From contig OX344749.2 in NCBI GenBank assembly GCA_947034885.2, positions 19,483,501-19,547,500 of the forward strand: a stretch of DNA of 64,000 nucleotides. The letters run 5' to 3'. Positions 13,087-25,054 of the stretch are shown here, in pieces. The translations under genes were made by a program, and so were the position numbers. This stretch comes from Thuidium tamariscinum (lineage: Eukaryota; Streptophyta; Bryopsida; Hypnales; Thuidiaceae). A model generated the notes under the pieces. The model had not been told where the DNA came from and made no database searches. It was given only the letters and a program-made list of their open reading frames with translations. Each line of letters opens with the position of its first letter. Position 1 is the stretch's first letter.

Positions 13087-13631
13087 CAGTGCCTTACAAG
13101 AAAGGTTGTTGCCCCCTATTTGGACCCTTCCACTTTTCTAGTATAATTTAAAATGTAGCTTACATTTCTTGTTTTCTTCGATCAACATTTGTACCTAATA
13201 CAATTCCCGTCAAGCATATCAAATTTTCGGTTTCCAAAAATCAAAACTCTATTTTTAGTGACTTTTATTTTTTTAAATTTGTAGTTTTACATGAAAATTC
13301 ACAATAACCCATTGGAGATGAGTTTTCTAAATTTGATTGCGGGGATGTGTAGGAGACCTCCATACGCACATCTTTCCTTCAATCAAATTCAAAAAATTCA
13401 TTCCCAATGGATTTTTGTGAATTTTCATATAAAATTGCAAAACAAATTTTAAAAATTCACTAAAAATAGAATTTTGGTTTTTGGAAACCAAAAACTTGGT
13501 ATGCTTGAAGGAAATTGTGCTAGATACAAATGTTGATTGAAGAAAACAAGAATTGTAATTTATATTTTAAATTATACCCAAAAAGTGGAAGGGTTCAAAT
13601 GGGGGGCAACAACCTTTCTTGTAGGGCATTG
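13087..13631. mobile_element. Fold-back element, 545 bp, flanked by TA
   Basis: The element is a long imperfect palindrome with arms of about 260 bp and a short centre near 13340-13375. The left terminus is CAGTGCCTTACAAGAAAGG and the right end is its near-complement CCTTTCTTGTAGGGCATTG. Both sides carry TA (13085-13086 and 13632-13633), as expected for a Tc1/mariner or pogo-type target duplication. There is no ORF of note, so it is non-autonomous. Confidence 0.8.
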
Positions 13632-14877
13632 TACATTGTCTTCCAAATACACTAATACTTGTTCTAATCATGAATCTTGGAAGGATTGCACCAAGGTTTT
13701 TTTTCTAGCTTTCTAGTATGAGATTATGCTAGAAAAAAATAATTTGGCTAAAAAATGATTTTAAAAAATCATAATGTTTTTCACCACAAAAATTTGTATT
13801 AATAAAAAGTCTTAGATGAACTTGTTAGATTGTGGATGAAAATAGAAATATGTTCATGTGATATGTGATAATGTGATATTTTCCATCAAATATGTGGATG
13901 AATGTTGAAATTTGGAGCCCCACTATAACATTCAATATCACCACTTTGGCACTTGACAAAAAATGAAAAAAGCCAAGGATTGCACATCCAAAACATTTTC
14001 AATTTTGAACCAATATTTCTTGAAAAACAAGAAGTCATATCTCATTCACTTTGATTCATGTTTTGTAAAACTAAAGAAATTCCAATATCCAAAGTTGAAG
14101 TATATTGAGGCAGTAACTGCCTCTTTTGAGCTCATTGTCATTGTCATTGTATAGAAAATCTACAAAGTCTCCAACTAATAAGGAGGGAGGAAGAGGCCAA
14201 CAACTGTAAACTCCTTGTTAGGCTAGTATTATGTGGCCTAGTGGAGATGCTCTAAGTTATTCATTTCCAATTACCAAAGGGACAACAAAACAAGCTATCA
14301 TTTTGTCCTATAGTTATTGCTATGAAGGCGTCCATCTTCTTCAAATTGCTCCTCCAACTAAGTATTGAATGAACATGAGGTGGTTCTTAAATGGACTTTT
14401 TTATCCATTGATTGAATTGAAAAATGTTTGTTATTTATTGTAGGAGCCAATAATTTGCCTTGGTTTCCTCCCTTCTCTTTGCAAGTTGGACTAATTTTGA
14501 AAGACCTGCAGTCACAATTAGGTGCTTACGACATAAACCTTTGAAAAATCATAACTAATTCAATAATGCACAATAAATTACAAAACCAATTGGATTACAT
14601 TCTTCATCTATTTTTCTTTCTATGAAAAATGAGCTAAGAAATTTTCAATCCACAAAAAAATATAAGAAAAGTGAATTGGCCCTCGCACAAATGGTTACTT
14701 TTAGAGCAAACTACCCCGCTTAGACACATTCATTTGGCTTGTTCAAGCATTGACACTCTTGGCATTGGCCCCATGACTGACTCAATGTTGACTTGCACTG
14801 GTCTCATTACAGGGGTGCAAGCATATTTTTTGTTTTTTATTTTTTTGGAACAAGGTGCAAGCATTTGTTGTTTTGTA
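13632..14877. other. Gene-free AT-rich spacer
   Basis: No supported gene. A 44-bp block at 14107-14150 (CAGTAACTGCCTCTTTTGAG followed by a CATTGT triplication) recurs at 16915-16960, so part of this spacer is dispersed repeat. The longest ORF, 63 codons at 13963-14154, covers this repeat and looks spurious. Confidence 0.6.
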
Positions 14878-16051
14878 CAGTGGGGTCCCAATTAAAACGG
14901 CCTTTTCAAAATCGCAGTGAAGGAAATTTTAGTGCAGCTAATTTTGAGAGTCTTCCAAGAGCTCAAAAATTGGTATTTTATCACAAAATCTTTACCACAA
15001 TATCATCTTCATGTTAATAACATGTGTATCAAATTTCAAGGCAAGAAGATTCACCATAAGAAAGTTATTCAAAATCTACTAACATTGGTAGTGGTGAAAA
15101 ACATTTCACTACTTTCAACTTTGACACCCTCCCAAGGATTGAGTTTTGTTTTTTTTGCCATGAATTTTTTTTCATGAAACAATCTCTATGTTTTTAATAT
15201 GTTTAAAAAATTTCAAGGTAAAAAAATAAATTTAAAAAAAAGATATTTGAAATCTCCCAACAGGTGTAGTTTTGAGAAAATTTTCACAATTGTCAACTTT
15301 CACACCCTCCCAAGGGCTCAAAAATTGTTTTTTTACCATGAATTTTTTTTGTGAAGTCATCTTTATGTTGATAACATGTGTTCCAAATTTCAAGTTCAAA
15401 TGAATTACCAAAACAAAACACTCTAAAATCTCTAAACATGTGTAGTTGTGAGGAGGAGTTTTTGAGCCCTTAGTATAGTGTTATATTGTATATTGTGGAG
15501 CAAAGTTTGATATGGATGTAAAAACTCAACCTCACAACTACACATGTTCAGAGATTTTGGATTGTTTTGTTTTGGTAATTCATTTGAACTTGAAATTTGG
15601 AACACATGTTATCAACATAGAGGTGATCTTAACAAAAAAAATTCATGGTAAAAAACCAATTTTTGAGCCCTTGGGAGGGTGTGAAAGTTGGCAATTGTGA
15701 AAATCTTCTATTTTGAAATTTTTTATACATATTAAAAACATAGAGATTGTTTCATGAAAAAAATTTCATGGCTAAAAAATAAAACTCAATCCTTGAGAGG
15801 GTGTCAAAGTTGAAAGTAGTGAAATGCTTCTCACCACTACCCATGTTGGTAGATTTTTTAAAACTTTTTTATGGTGAATCTTCTGGCCTTGAAATTTGGT
15901 ACACGTGTTATTAACATGAAGATGATGTTGTGATAAAAATTTCATGATAAAATACCAATTTTTGAGCTCTCGGAAAGCTCTCAAAATTGGCTGCACTGAA
16001 ATTTCCTTCACTACGATTTCGAAAACGCCATTTTTAATTGAGACTCCACTG
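14878..16051. mobile_element. Large fold-back element, 1174 bp, flanked by TA
   Basis: The arms (about 14878-15450 and 15530-16051) are inverted copies along most of their length around an 80-bp centre. The left terminus is CAGTGGGGTCCCAATTAAAA and the right terminus ends in TTTTAATTGAGACTCCACTG. TA lies outside both ends (14876-14877 and 16052-16053). Each arm holds degenerate copies of a unit with the motif CCTCCCAAGG or GAGCTC next to ATGTTAATAACATG. No transposase is encoded. The CAGTGG terminus with TA recalls pogo/Tigger-type ends. Confidence 0.85.
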
Positions 16052-16263
16052 TACAAGACTATCTTTTACAAGTCCTGTGGAAATTCATCAATTTATGACA
16101 AGGTACCCAGTTGACTGGGGACATGCTTGGCAGGATCAGGCGCGGGACAGACGGATGGAGGGTGTGGAAATTATTCCATGCAGATTGCAGAACTTCTGCC
16201 AGGGAATTTTGTTAACTCCATCAGTCCCCATTCCCCAATACAAAATCCCGGTCAAAGTTTTCT

Positions 16264-16500
16264 TAGTTTTTTTTAAAGTTTAAATTTTGTTAATTTTTTG
16301 ACACAAATAAAGGCAGTAGCTTTATTGCAAGGGGGAAGTAAAATTAAACACTGTAAGCAGCCTTGGTTAGGAGCAGCGCAGCAACAAAGCCAAACAGACT
16401 CAGGCAAATACAATACAAGGGAGCCAGTCCCATCGTTGCGCTCTTTTTGATGCCCTTGATGGTGAGGACATGAGGTAGACAAGCCTATTACTTAGTAGAG
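16264..16500 (-). mobile_element. Retroposon-like 3' end (truncated)
   Basis: On the minus strand this segment carries a short open stretch, then GCAATAAAGCTACTGCC and a tail TGTGTCAAAAAATTAAC that becomes A-rich. It has the same layout as the fragments near 12700 and 16620. It is probably the 3' untranslated end of a LINE-like element; the coding part is absent. Confidence 0.45.
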
Positions 16501-16610
16501 CTAATCCATTGTTGATCAACCCCCATTTTGGTAGCGTAGAGTGATCTATTTCCATGCACATAAAGATGAGTAAATGATCACTTATGGCACATTATAATTG
16601 GCAATAGGAT
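16495..16610. repeat. Degenerate copy of a dispersed repeat (GCCAAYCYATTT family)
   Basis: The words AATCCATTGTTGATCAA, CCCCATTTT and GGCACATTATAATTGG occur in the same order as in the better-preserved copies at 54778-55134 and 56225-56565. The copy is short, and one end is next to the retroposon tail that follows. Confidence 0.4.
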
Positions 16611-16900
16611 TTTATTTTTGGAAACAAATGAAACGAAATTTCATTGCCAAGAAATAAAAGATACAACCAACCACAAGTAGCCTAGCAAGCAACCACCCAC
16701 TACCCTACACCCGGACCAACAATAGACACAACAAACCACAAGACCTTGGACCAAGTGCAGTGAAGGGCCGTGAGGCCCCTCATGGTCAACCACCTACCTC
16801 CATGTCTACCAAGTTGTGCCCCTCAACTACCCCCTATGGAGGTTGAAGCACAAACCCTACCGCCAGGCCGAACGCAAACCAAACCGATTGTCCAACCTCC
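16606..16900 (-). mobile_element. Retroposon-like 3' end (truncated)
   Basis: The minus strand ends in TTGGCAATGAAATTTCGTTT and then an A-rich tail. The body (about 16670-16900) is more GC-rich than its surroundings and has no long ORF. It is a third copy of the tail seen near 12700 and 16300, probably a dead LINE or SINE fragment. Confidence 0.45.
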
Positions 16901-17104
16901 ATTCTAGCAATTTGGTGAGGTAGTCACTGCCTCTTTTCAACTCATTGTCATTGTCATTGTAACAAAACTGTGTCACAATGAGTTCAAAAACTAAAAAAAA
17001 TTTAAATTTAAATTATTTTGTGCCCCCTCCTGTCTCATCAATTTGATTTAAGTATTAAATTTAAAAAAATTTAAATCTGCCCCTCCCCCACCCCCTCTTA
17101 TAAT

Positions 17105-17295
17105 TCTGAGACGGTGGGCATTCTTACAATGCATATGGGATAATTCTCATATTCCATACACATACTTGTATTTCATATTTGTACTCAATATGCATACATA
17201 TTCATATCCCGTATCTACATTCAATATTCATATCTATATCTGTACCACGTAACCATATCCTATATCCCATACTTGTACTCGTATTCAATACGTAT
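17105..17295. repeat. Degenerate ATATTC/CATATCC low-complexity tract
   Basis: About 190 bp are built from variants of CATATTC, CATATCC and GTACTCATAT, such as CATATTCATATCCCGTATC. The tract resembles a decayed simple-sequence array with a period of about 6-12 bp. No gene is present. Confidence 0.6.
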
Positions 17296-19011
17296 ATCAA
17301 CAGCTGCTGATTCTCCTTACAAGTGGGTGGGATTTTTTTAATTTCAAATTTGATGGTTCATCATTTTTCGATGAGGTAAGGGGACCATGGAAATTGAAAA
17401 CCATGCCTGTTGCCTCTTTTCTTCACATTGTCCAACCTCCATTCTAGCCATGACTCCAAATCAACATTTCCTTTGCCAATAGAATTTTTGATTTTGCAAC
17501 TAAGCATTTGGTCGAAAATAGGATGACTTATATGATTGATGTGGGCCAAACAAAATCTCCATTTAAAAATTCAAGTTAATTTTGTTTTGGAAATTGAAAT
17601 AGTAAAAAATTGTAAAATCCTTTTGATATCTATTTTTGTATATAAGGAAATTTTTTTCACTCAATTTAGTATATGTGTGCTCTAAATATGCCCAATTGCT
17701 TAAGTAGTAAAAAATGGGTTGACTTCCTTACTATGCAAACTAGCAATTTGAATATCTTAGGGCCTATTTAGTCTAAAAGAGACATACATTTTTCAAAGGA
17801 GGTGCATTTGTTTCACAAATCAAATTGAAGTAGAGATATCATTTTTTGATTAAAATTTTAAGTTTACGAATATTTTAAGTGGTCTACCTTGAAATTACAA
17901 AATCGTTTATAGATTGGACTATTAGAGTTATAAACATCCTATTAAAAACAAACATAACTCCTATCTCATGTATCCAATGGTACTTAGGTGTTCACCATTA
18001 AAGGAATGACATGTTACCCCTTGTTGCCATTAATTTTGTGATTCAATTAGAAAATGAATGGATTTGGATAATTTTTTGAATGGAGTTGAGGCCAAAATGA
18101 GGATGATAGAATTAGATAGCACCTCACTAAACCAACAATATCAAGAAATAGTATTGTAAATTGATAAAGAGATCATTCTATTATTAGCTATGGAGACATG
18201 TTGTATGAGAATGGTGAGAATGGATGTTTTTAAACATGATTAGTAAAAGAGCACCAATTAAAAATAATAGTAAAAAATATTCAATAAAAAAAGAGTAATA
18301 AAAGCAATAATCAAGAGCAACCTCTCTAATGTCATGTCATTTGAACACGATGTTGTGTCATTTGAAGTTATTTAAAAGAAACAATAGTCTTAAAGTTCAC
18401 TGCATTCAAAAGTAAAATTCTCTGGGAAGTCACTTAGTGTACATACTAGAAACTACGTGAGATCTAAGATAGGGTGTTATATATTTATTGTATGTAAATT
18501 TTAAAAATATATTATCTAATATAGATTGTTGAAAATTACATGTAGGATATTATAAATAGTATAGAATTATGTTTAGTACTATGTATTAAATTTATGTAGA
18601 AAAAATATAAGGGGGTAATAAGATGTGAATAAAAATAATTTTATAGAATAGCTATTCAATGTCCTTATAGTAGAGATGGACAAAAAATGATACATTTTTT
18701 GTCCCAAATTATCCATGAACCTTGAATGAGAGGCTTTGGTTGCCTTGAGAGCTATCTACAAAGTCCTTTGAAGCCACTTAGAGTTTGAAGAATCTATCAT
18801 ATATTTTGTTTTAATGTACTCTTATTTGTTCACTCCAAATAGTAGAAAGGTATGAAAGAGCTTAATGGCCTATCAACATTTATTGAGGTGTGTGAAAGCT
18901 TGATGGTCTTCAAATTTGAATGAAATTTTGTATAGAAACTATCTCTTTGAAGAATTATTGTAGGATAGATGGGTTTTTTTTCCAAGAGTAAACTAATTTG
19001 TCATTCATTGT
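17296..19011. other. Gene-free AT-rich spacer
   Basis: No coding frame, RNA gene or clear repeat boundary was recognised. An 18-bp phrase TCCAACCTCCATTCTAGC near 17430 repeats one near 16890, so the start belongs to repeat-derived DNA. Confidence 0.5.
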
Positions 19012-19311
19012 CATTAGATGAGATTTGGGGCCTCCAAAAGATTGCAGGTTCCAATAGCTAAAACTACCACGAGAATGCGTTTCACTGTAATAGGAATACA
19101 GAAACTGTGAAATCTATTGTAGTCAAGCACATGCCGCGTCATTGGGTTTTTTTAAATTTCTTTTCACATTAATGAATATTCCAAGCCTTCTTCCAGTTTT
19201 TATTTTTTATTTTTTTGGTAATTGCTAGCTTAATAGCAGCTAGCAATTTCTGGAACTGTTTCAAGAATAGACTCGAAACGACCTTCTCAAGGCCTCAAAT
19301 CTCATCTAATG
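19012..19311. mobile_element. CATTAG-type MITE, 300 bp
   Basis: Terminal inverted repeats are CATTAGATGAGATTTGGGGC (left) and GCCTCAAATCTCATCTAATG (right). Inside the left end lies GATTGCAGGTTCC and inside the right end TCGAAACGACC, both family hallmarks. A small perfect hairpin TGCTAGC/GCTAGCA lies near 19225. No ORF is present. No target duplication is obvious outside CATTAG/CTAATG. Confidence 0.8.
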
Positions 19312-21394
19312 AATTTGACTAAGCCAATTAGTGTGTTTATGAGTACACATGTATTTTCATATAATATATGTACAAATGGTAGGTATTGCTTGGTATGTCT
19401 ATGCTTATATGTTATATTGTAATGTAGTATCATCTTTTTCTTGCTAAATACTTGCACTCATTGTATTCATTAAAATATATTGTAGATGATTAGCAACAAG
19501 TTGTTTGATTCAACTCGAGTGCATTGTTTAGAATTTATGAATGTATTTGTTTGGCCACAATACATCCATCCAAACATATTGTACATTAGTATTTAGTAAC
19601 CTAAAAAAATAGTTTGAAAGAGAAGGGAAAAATGAATAAAAAAGAAAAAGATAGAAACAATAATAGGAAAAAAATCATACAACAACTATTAGTTCTAATT
19701 TAAAAATCTAATGTAGGGGCTAAAAATTGGACTTAAAAGTGTATTGTAAATAATATAGGGTGTTGTAATAAATGGAAAATTTTTATAATTATTTTTAATA
19801 ATAAGATTATTAAATTACAAAATATTAGGTAATTATCCCCCATATCTTTTGATCTCACATACACACTAAACTTATAAGCTAGTGACCTCCTTGTGCTTGT
19901 GATTTGATGCCTCCATGTAAGAGTTGTGAAGACAAAATTTAGAGAGAAAGTGTATGAATTATGTTATTATTCTTCCCCCTCAATTTTTTTCATAATTCTT
20001 TTATGAAATCTTCAAATAACAAAATATTAAGAATTGAAAGCTAGAATAAATATAAATTGCTACATTTATATGAATTGAAAGTTTTTGATACTATGTATAG
20101 CTAAGGCCTAAAGTTCTATAAAGAAAATAACTCTTTTTTTTGGACTTATAAACAAAAAGCAAGTTATGAGATAATCTTCAAAGACTAATCTTGAAGAGCA
20201 GAATGTGTATTCTTCAAATTTTCAATGGCAAATTTTTAGTTGGGTGAAACAAATTTTCATATTTTTTGAAATTGGGTCTTGTAGAATAAAGAATTTGTAT
20301 TCTTCCTGATTTTTTTTTATAATCATTGGTATGTAAAATTGCCTAATTTTGGATAGCTAAACTTAATGGAGTTTTCATTCAAAAATGTTGAATTCTAGTT
20401 AACTTCCGATCAAAATTTGACTTGATGCTTTCCATGCTTTAATTTTCTATTAGTATAATTTTGAACAATTTTGGCAATCTAAAAATCTCATTTTATTGCC
20501 ATCCATTTTATTACTATGATATTTTTTTAATCATTGCTTTATTGAAATTGGTTTAGGGTTATATTTCAAGTTTTTTTTCAACTTACTATGTATGAATTCA
20601 CTTTTTCATGCATTCTGTTATTTTTTAATCTCCTACAATACATTAAGGTCTAAATGAGAGTTAATTTTACACCCCTCTAGGAATTAAAAAAATAGATGCT
20701 TGTGACCTATTAGTTCAAGAAATTCATGACTACTTGTGTCAAATGTTCAAAAAGTTTGAATAAAAATATTTTGGATTTAATCTTAATTTTTCTTTTAGTA
20801 AAAATTTAAACTCTTTGAGGGATTTAAATTGTTTCTTTTGTGAAAAAGGAATCAATGCTGAAAGGAATGCTTTCAACAAAATCTACTTTTATTATTAGTT
20901 TGAAATGAATAAAAATTCCATATGCTTATTTTTTTAAGGTAGTTATATAGTGGAGGCTTCAAACCTATTTTGTTAATAAAATTGTATATAAAGAGGCTTC
21001 CAAATGGATCACCTAAGGAGAAAATTAGATCTACCTTTGAATAGAACAATTTAGTCCAAAAATGGATAGACAAGGTAATTAAGAATGTTTATAATTGTTC
21101 CATAAATGCCCCAATACAATGTCCAAAATAGAGCATCACAAGTGTGCCCTTCCTATGCACAATGTCACATACAATTCATTACTTTACAACTACATTATTT
21201 CTGAAATAACATCTTCTCCTCTACTATTAAATATATTTACCTCATGTTTGTACAATCATTTGGAATTTCAAGTTAGTCATTTGATCAATCATTACTAACT
21301 GCTTATAAAGCACTGATATAATACGTATATATATATTGTAGGCACCTTAAACGGTTGTAAGGTACCTACTTATATCTAGGTTCAAGGCTTGTAG
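19312..21394. other. Gene-free AT-rich spacer
   Basis: Very AT-rich sequence with many homopolymer runs. No supported gene or repeat unit was seen; ORFs are 67 codons or shorter and lack recognisable motifs. Confidence 0.5.
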
Positions 21395-21671
21395 CATTAG
21401 AAGAGAATTGAAGCCATTGGAAGACTGCGGGTTCCCGGACTACGGGAACGCAGTTTCTACTGCGTGGACAGGAATCCTACGTAGTCGAGAGAGTGCCACG
21501 TTATTAAATTTATTTTTTGGCCTTTTTTTTTCTTCATATTTCAGGACCCCCAAATTTTTATTTTTTTATTTTTTGGATAAATGTTGGCCTGACATCGGCT
21601 GACAGTTTCGGGAACAATTTTGGGGAACAACCCCGAAACGGCCCTTTAGAGGCCTCAAATCCCTTCTAATG
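21395..21671. mobile_element. CATTAG-type MITE, 277 bp
   Basis: Ends are CATTAGAAGAGAATTGAAGC and GCCTCAAATCCCTTCTAATG. The subterminal left block AAGACTGCGGGTTCCCGGAC and the right block AACAACCCCGAAACGGCCC match the other copies. A 64-codon ORF inside is an accident of the repeat. Confidence 0.8.
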
Positions 21672-21798
21672 GCTCACATCTCCACGCTCATACACTAGCA
21701 TCGTTGTTTCAGTGGCTACCTTGAACTCAGGAGGCTCCATCCTTCCAAGGTTAAATTTACGTTACTAGCATCATCTAACATATACCCACAACCAATGA

Positions 21799-21818
21799 TT
21801 TTTTTTTTTTTTTTTTTT
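21799..21818 (-). repeat. T20 homopolymer run, possible retroposon A-tail
   Basis: Twenty uninterrupted T residues are followed by CCTGGGGCACACGAAATGAA. Read on the minus strand this is a tail after TTCATTTCGTGTGCC, which recalls the retroposon tails near 12.7 and 16.6 kb. The element body upstream could not be delimited. Confidence 0.4.
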
Positions 21819-22041
21819 CCCTGGGGCACACGAAATGAAATCCTCATCATAGTCCTGGTGCCACACACTCATGGTAGCTGCAGAATAGAAGCTCCATTTC
21901 AATCACTCCTTCCTGCAGAAGACAAATTCTACTGCAAAAAGCAAATCAGGTGAGTGGGGTCGGGTATTTTTTCTCATTATGAATCATTTTTTGGGGAGGG
22001 GGGTTCACCAAAGATGCAGCCTAAGGCTCCGGGGGTCTATG

Positions 22042-22291
22042 ATAAGTTACCGCAGCCACTGCCTGTAACTTATTAGTGCTGTCTGATGGAGGCCACTTCA
22101 ACAAAATTAATGGCCATCATTCCAACGAGAATACCAAGATTGGGAGCGACAATCAATGTACAAATGCGTTGTTGGGTCGTGGTTCGGAAGGAAGGCCGCA
22201 TCATAAGAGGATTTCTGAGCCTCCGAGAGACTGTTTCGTGGCTGCTCCCTGAAAGTGTTCCCACTACTGCAGACCAGCCTTTGCTGGTCTG
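22042..22291. repeat. Two perfect stem-loops in a GC-richer patch
   Basis: ATAAGTTAC (22042-22050) pairs with GTAACTTAT (22064-22072). CAGACCAGC (22270-22278) pairs with GCTGGTCTG (22283-22291) around the loop CTTT. The second stem-loop lies inside the repeat element at 22200-22527. Confidence 0.65.
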
Positions 22292-22527
22292 AATTTTTGA
22301 ATTAAAAAAAATTAAATTAAATTATTTAAAAAAAAATTCAGAATGTATTGGAAAGCAAAATAATGATTTAAAAAAAATATTTAATAATATTTAATAATTA
22401 ATAAATTAATATTATCTGACATGATAGTCGCTCAACCACATTAGCATGGGGTTTCTGGAGTCCCCATTGCATTCTCAGCGTTTGGGAACTCACAGTCTTG
22501 TAAAAGGGCCAGAAATCCTCTTATGAT
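22200..22527. mobile_element. Variant MITE with ATCATAAGAGGATTTCT ends
   Basis: Left end ATCATAAGAGGATTTCTGAG and right end AGAAATCCTCTTATGAT are inverted matches. Near the right end GGGAACTCACAGTCTT matches the subterminal block of the CATTAG-type MITEs, so this appears to be a diverged subfamily. The interior is an A/T-rich run. No transposase ORF. Confidence 0.7.
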
Positions 22528-23170
22528 CATACCCGAATTGTATACTAATAACTCCTATGGAAGAGTGAGGAAGACCCACTTGAATGATATGCACTAACTT
22601 ATCTTATGGGTTCTTCTCAATGAGAAAAAAATAAGAATAAAAGACAAAAATTGGAACATAAGTTTGGGTGTGCCCATGATGTGCGCTGTGGGTTCTTCAC
22701 AACAAGGAAAAAAATAAATATGAAGGACAGAAATGGAAACATTGATTTTTCATGTGCACCATAAGTTCTTCACACAATGAGGAAAAAACATAAACAAAAG
22801 GACAAAAATGGGAATGTTGATTTTGATGTGCCCCGCAAGTGCTTTTTTCACTTTTGATTGACAAATGGCACATTTCAAGGTTCTTGCCAGGTAGGCTAGG
22901 GTAGGACTGAATCTTTCCTATCCAATTCTCAGCACAACTACTGGTACCAGAAGTAGCAGTATGCCAAAGAATTTTTTAATTTTAATTTTAATTTTTTTTA
23001 AAAGAAAATGAATACTATGCCAAAGATTGAAGCCCACTCAGGCATAACTTAACTTACTGCTGGTGAGAATGAATGAAGTAATGTTTGACTCGGCCAAATG
23101 ATTCTGATGGGCATAGTCAAAATTGCATTCTTTTCTCTTGAGGTTGGCAACTATTTTTTGTCTAACAATA

Positions 23171-23535
23171 TGCTGGAAACACCCAAAACCATCCAAATTA
23201 AGGAATTCTGCATAGTTGGAGGCAGCTTTTTCTAAAAATAATATTTTTTCTAAATAATATTACAAAAAAATAGATTTCTTGGATGCCGTGCATGATTTGT
23301 ATGAATTTTCAAAGTGTTAGCTCCCTAGACCACTTGAACTGTTCAATAGATGCCCCAAATTTGAATGTTGCTAAAATCAGTAGTGAGCCAATGACATTAT
23401 GGTATGTGTTCTTAATATGCATTAGCAAATTAAAGTAAAGCATTTGGCAAACACATTCATTACAATCTAGGGATGGTTTTGGGTGAATCTAGGATTCACC
23501 ACAAAGTACACAGACAATTTTGGGTGTTTCTCCCT
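23171..23535. mobile_element. AGGGAGAAACACCC-type MITE, 365 bp, flanked by TA
   Basis: Left end TGCTGGAAACACCCAAAACC and right end TTTTGGGTGTTTCTCCCT are inverted relatives, with TA outside each (23169-23170, 23536-23537). The interior phrase AGGAATTCTGCATAGTTGG recurs in the copies at 47951-48335 and, inverted, at about 46600-46887. Confidence 0.7.
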
Positions 23536-25054
23536 TAGTTGATTGAATTACCATTGATGAATACATTTTGTTTTTTTATATTTGGAGACTTGCTATTGGT
23601 TGAAAGTCCAAATAGTAGGTTTTTTGAGTGGGATAAATAAGGGATTGATCCTTCCAAAAAACAATGACCACTCACAATTTTTTAAGCAATGATACTACAT
23701 ATTGTAGTAGTCTCGTTGTTTGAACAAGACAAATTCCCCTAACTTATACTACCTAATGTAGTTTCACCTTATTTAGATATTTTAAGCATTGTATATAGTT
23801 CCTATTGTTAAAGTGGCAATGTATCTTTTCTTATCAAAATGAACAAGGAAATTCCAATGCAAGTGAGAAAAAAATTGATTTGAATTCTATATGCAAAAGC
23901 TACATGGGTTTAAAATTTTCAAAGTAGATGAGTTTTTTCAAATTTGAAAAAAAAAATTGTTAAAATTAACATTGTGTGCCATCTAAAGTTGAATATGTAC
24001 TCATCATCAAAGATTTTTGAGATGTTCATTGCACCTAAACAATGCTAAGGTTGAATGGTTGTATTTTAGTTGATTACGTAGCCCTTGTAAGATGGAAAAA
24101 ACAAATAAACTTCATCCATTTTGGAAGGTGGAGTGATAGGAGAATTGTTCAAATACACTTGTAATAAATGGCATTGGAAATTCCTTCACAGTTATATTTA
24201 CTTTTGACATAACTCAAAAAGAATACATTTAATCTACTCTAAATCACTTTGTCATGCATTTTTACAACATGTACTATCAACTACTTTTAATTTAAATGAT
24301 AGTGATACAAATTATTTTCTTAATTGAGCTTAAGTAATGAAATAAAATTTATCATGCTAACTTTCTACATTGATTTGGAAATTTGGAAATTTTCTAAAAT
24401 TAATTAATTTATTACAATTTGATTTTAGTTTGATATCCATGGTTCATCTACTAATTTTTGAATTATAGAATTATACAAAATTTGGTTTACACCATGATAT
24501 TTTCCACTCACATTTCAAATGTGGTGAGGTTTTCAAAATATTTAAGTAGACATTGTAATTGACATGAATTTTCTTTAATACTACTTCAAAAAATAAAATG
24601 TACTTTGAAATTTTTGCAAAACAATCTAAAATTTTCTGACATAAACTATATACATATGATTTCATATCTACCAATAAAATATTTTTTAACCTATATTTAA
24701 TGACAAAATAGAATTGTATACAAAACAAAGGATTTTGAATTCAGAGGTTCTACCTTTTTGCCCATAAAACCCCCAAATTTCAAGACAAAATACATTGTTT
24801 ATTCACTAGAATTCAAATGTCTTTATATAAAATTACATGTAAGAGAACTCACCATTCATATTTGAGCAACAATATTATGTCAATTAATCCTTAACACCCA
24901 AGGCACCAAAATTTGATGTTTGCAAAACTTTGAAGTTAAATAAAACTTAATCAAATTGCTATTTTCACTAGTTCATATTTTTTGAAACTTCTTTTTAAAG
25001 GCTAATTTAAGCATAAAAAACCATCTTAGAAATGATTGATTATGATTTTTCTAT
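23536..25054. other. Gene-free AT-rich spacer
   Basis: No recognisable gene, RNA or repeat boundary. One 85-codon minus-strand ORF (24471-24728) has no detectable domain and the composition of the surrounding spacer. Confidence 0.5.

Noticed and set aside
14806-14880. CAGGGGTGCAAGCA as a possible hAT terminus
   Set aside because: No matching inverted CCCCTG end or 8-bp duplication was found nearby.
18330-18370. Repeated GTCATTTGAA phrases
   Set aside because: Only two short imperfect copies in AT-rich DNA; not distinguishable from chance.
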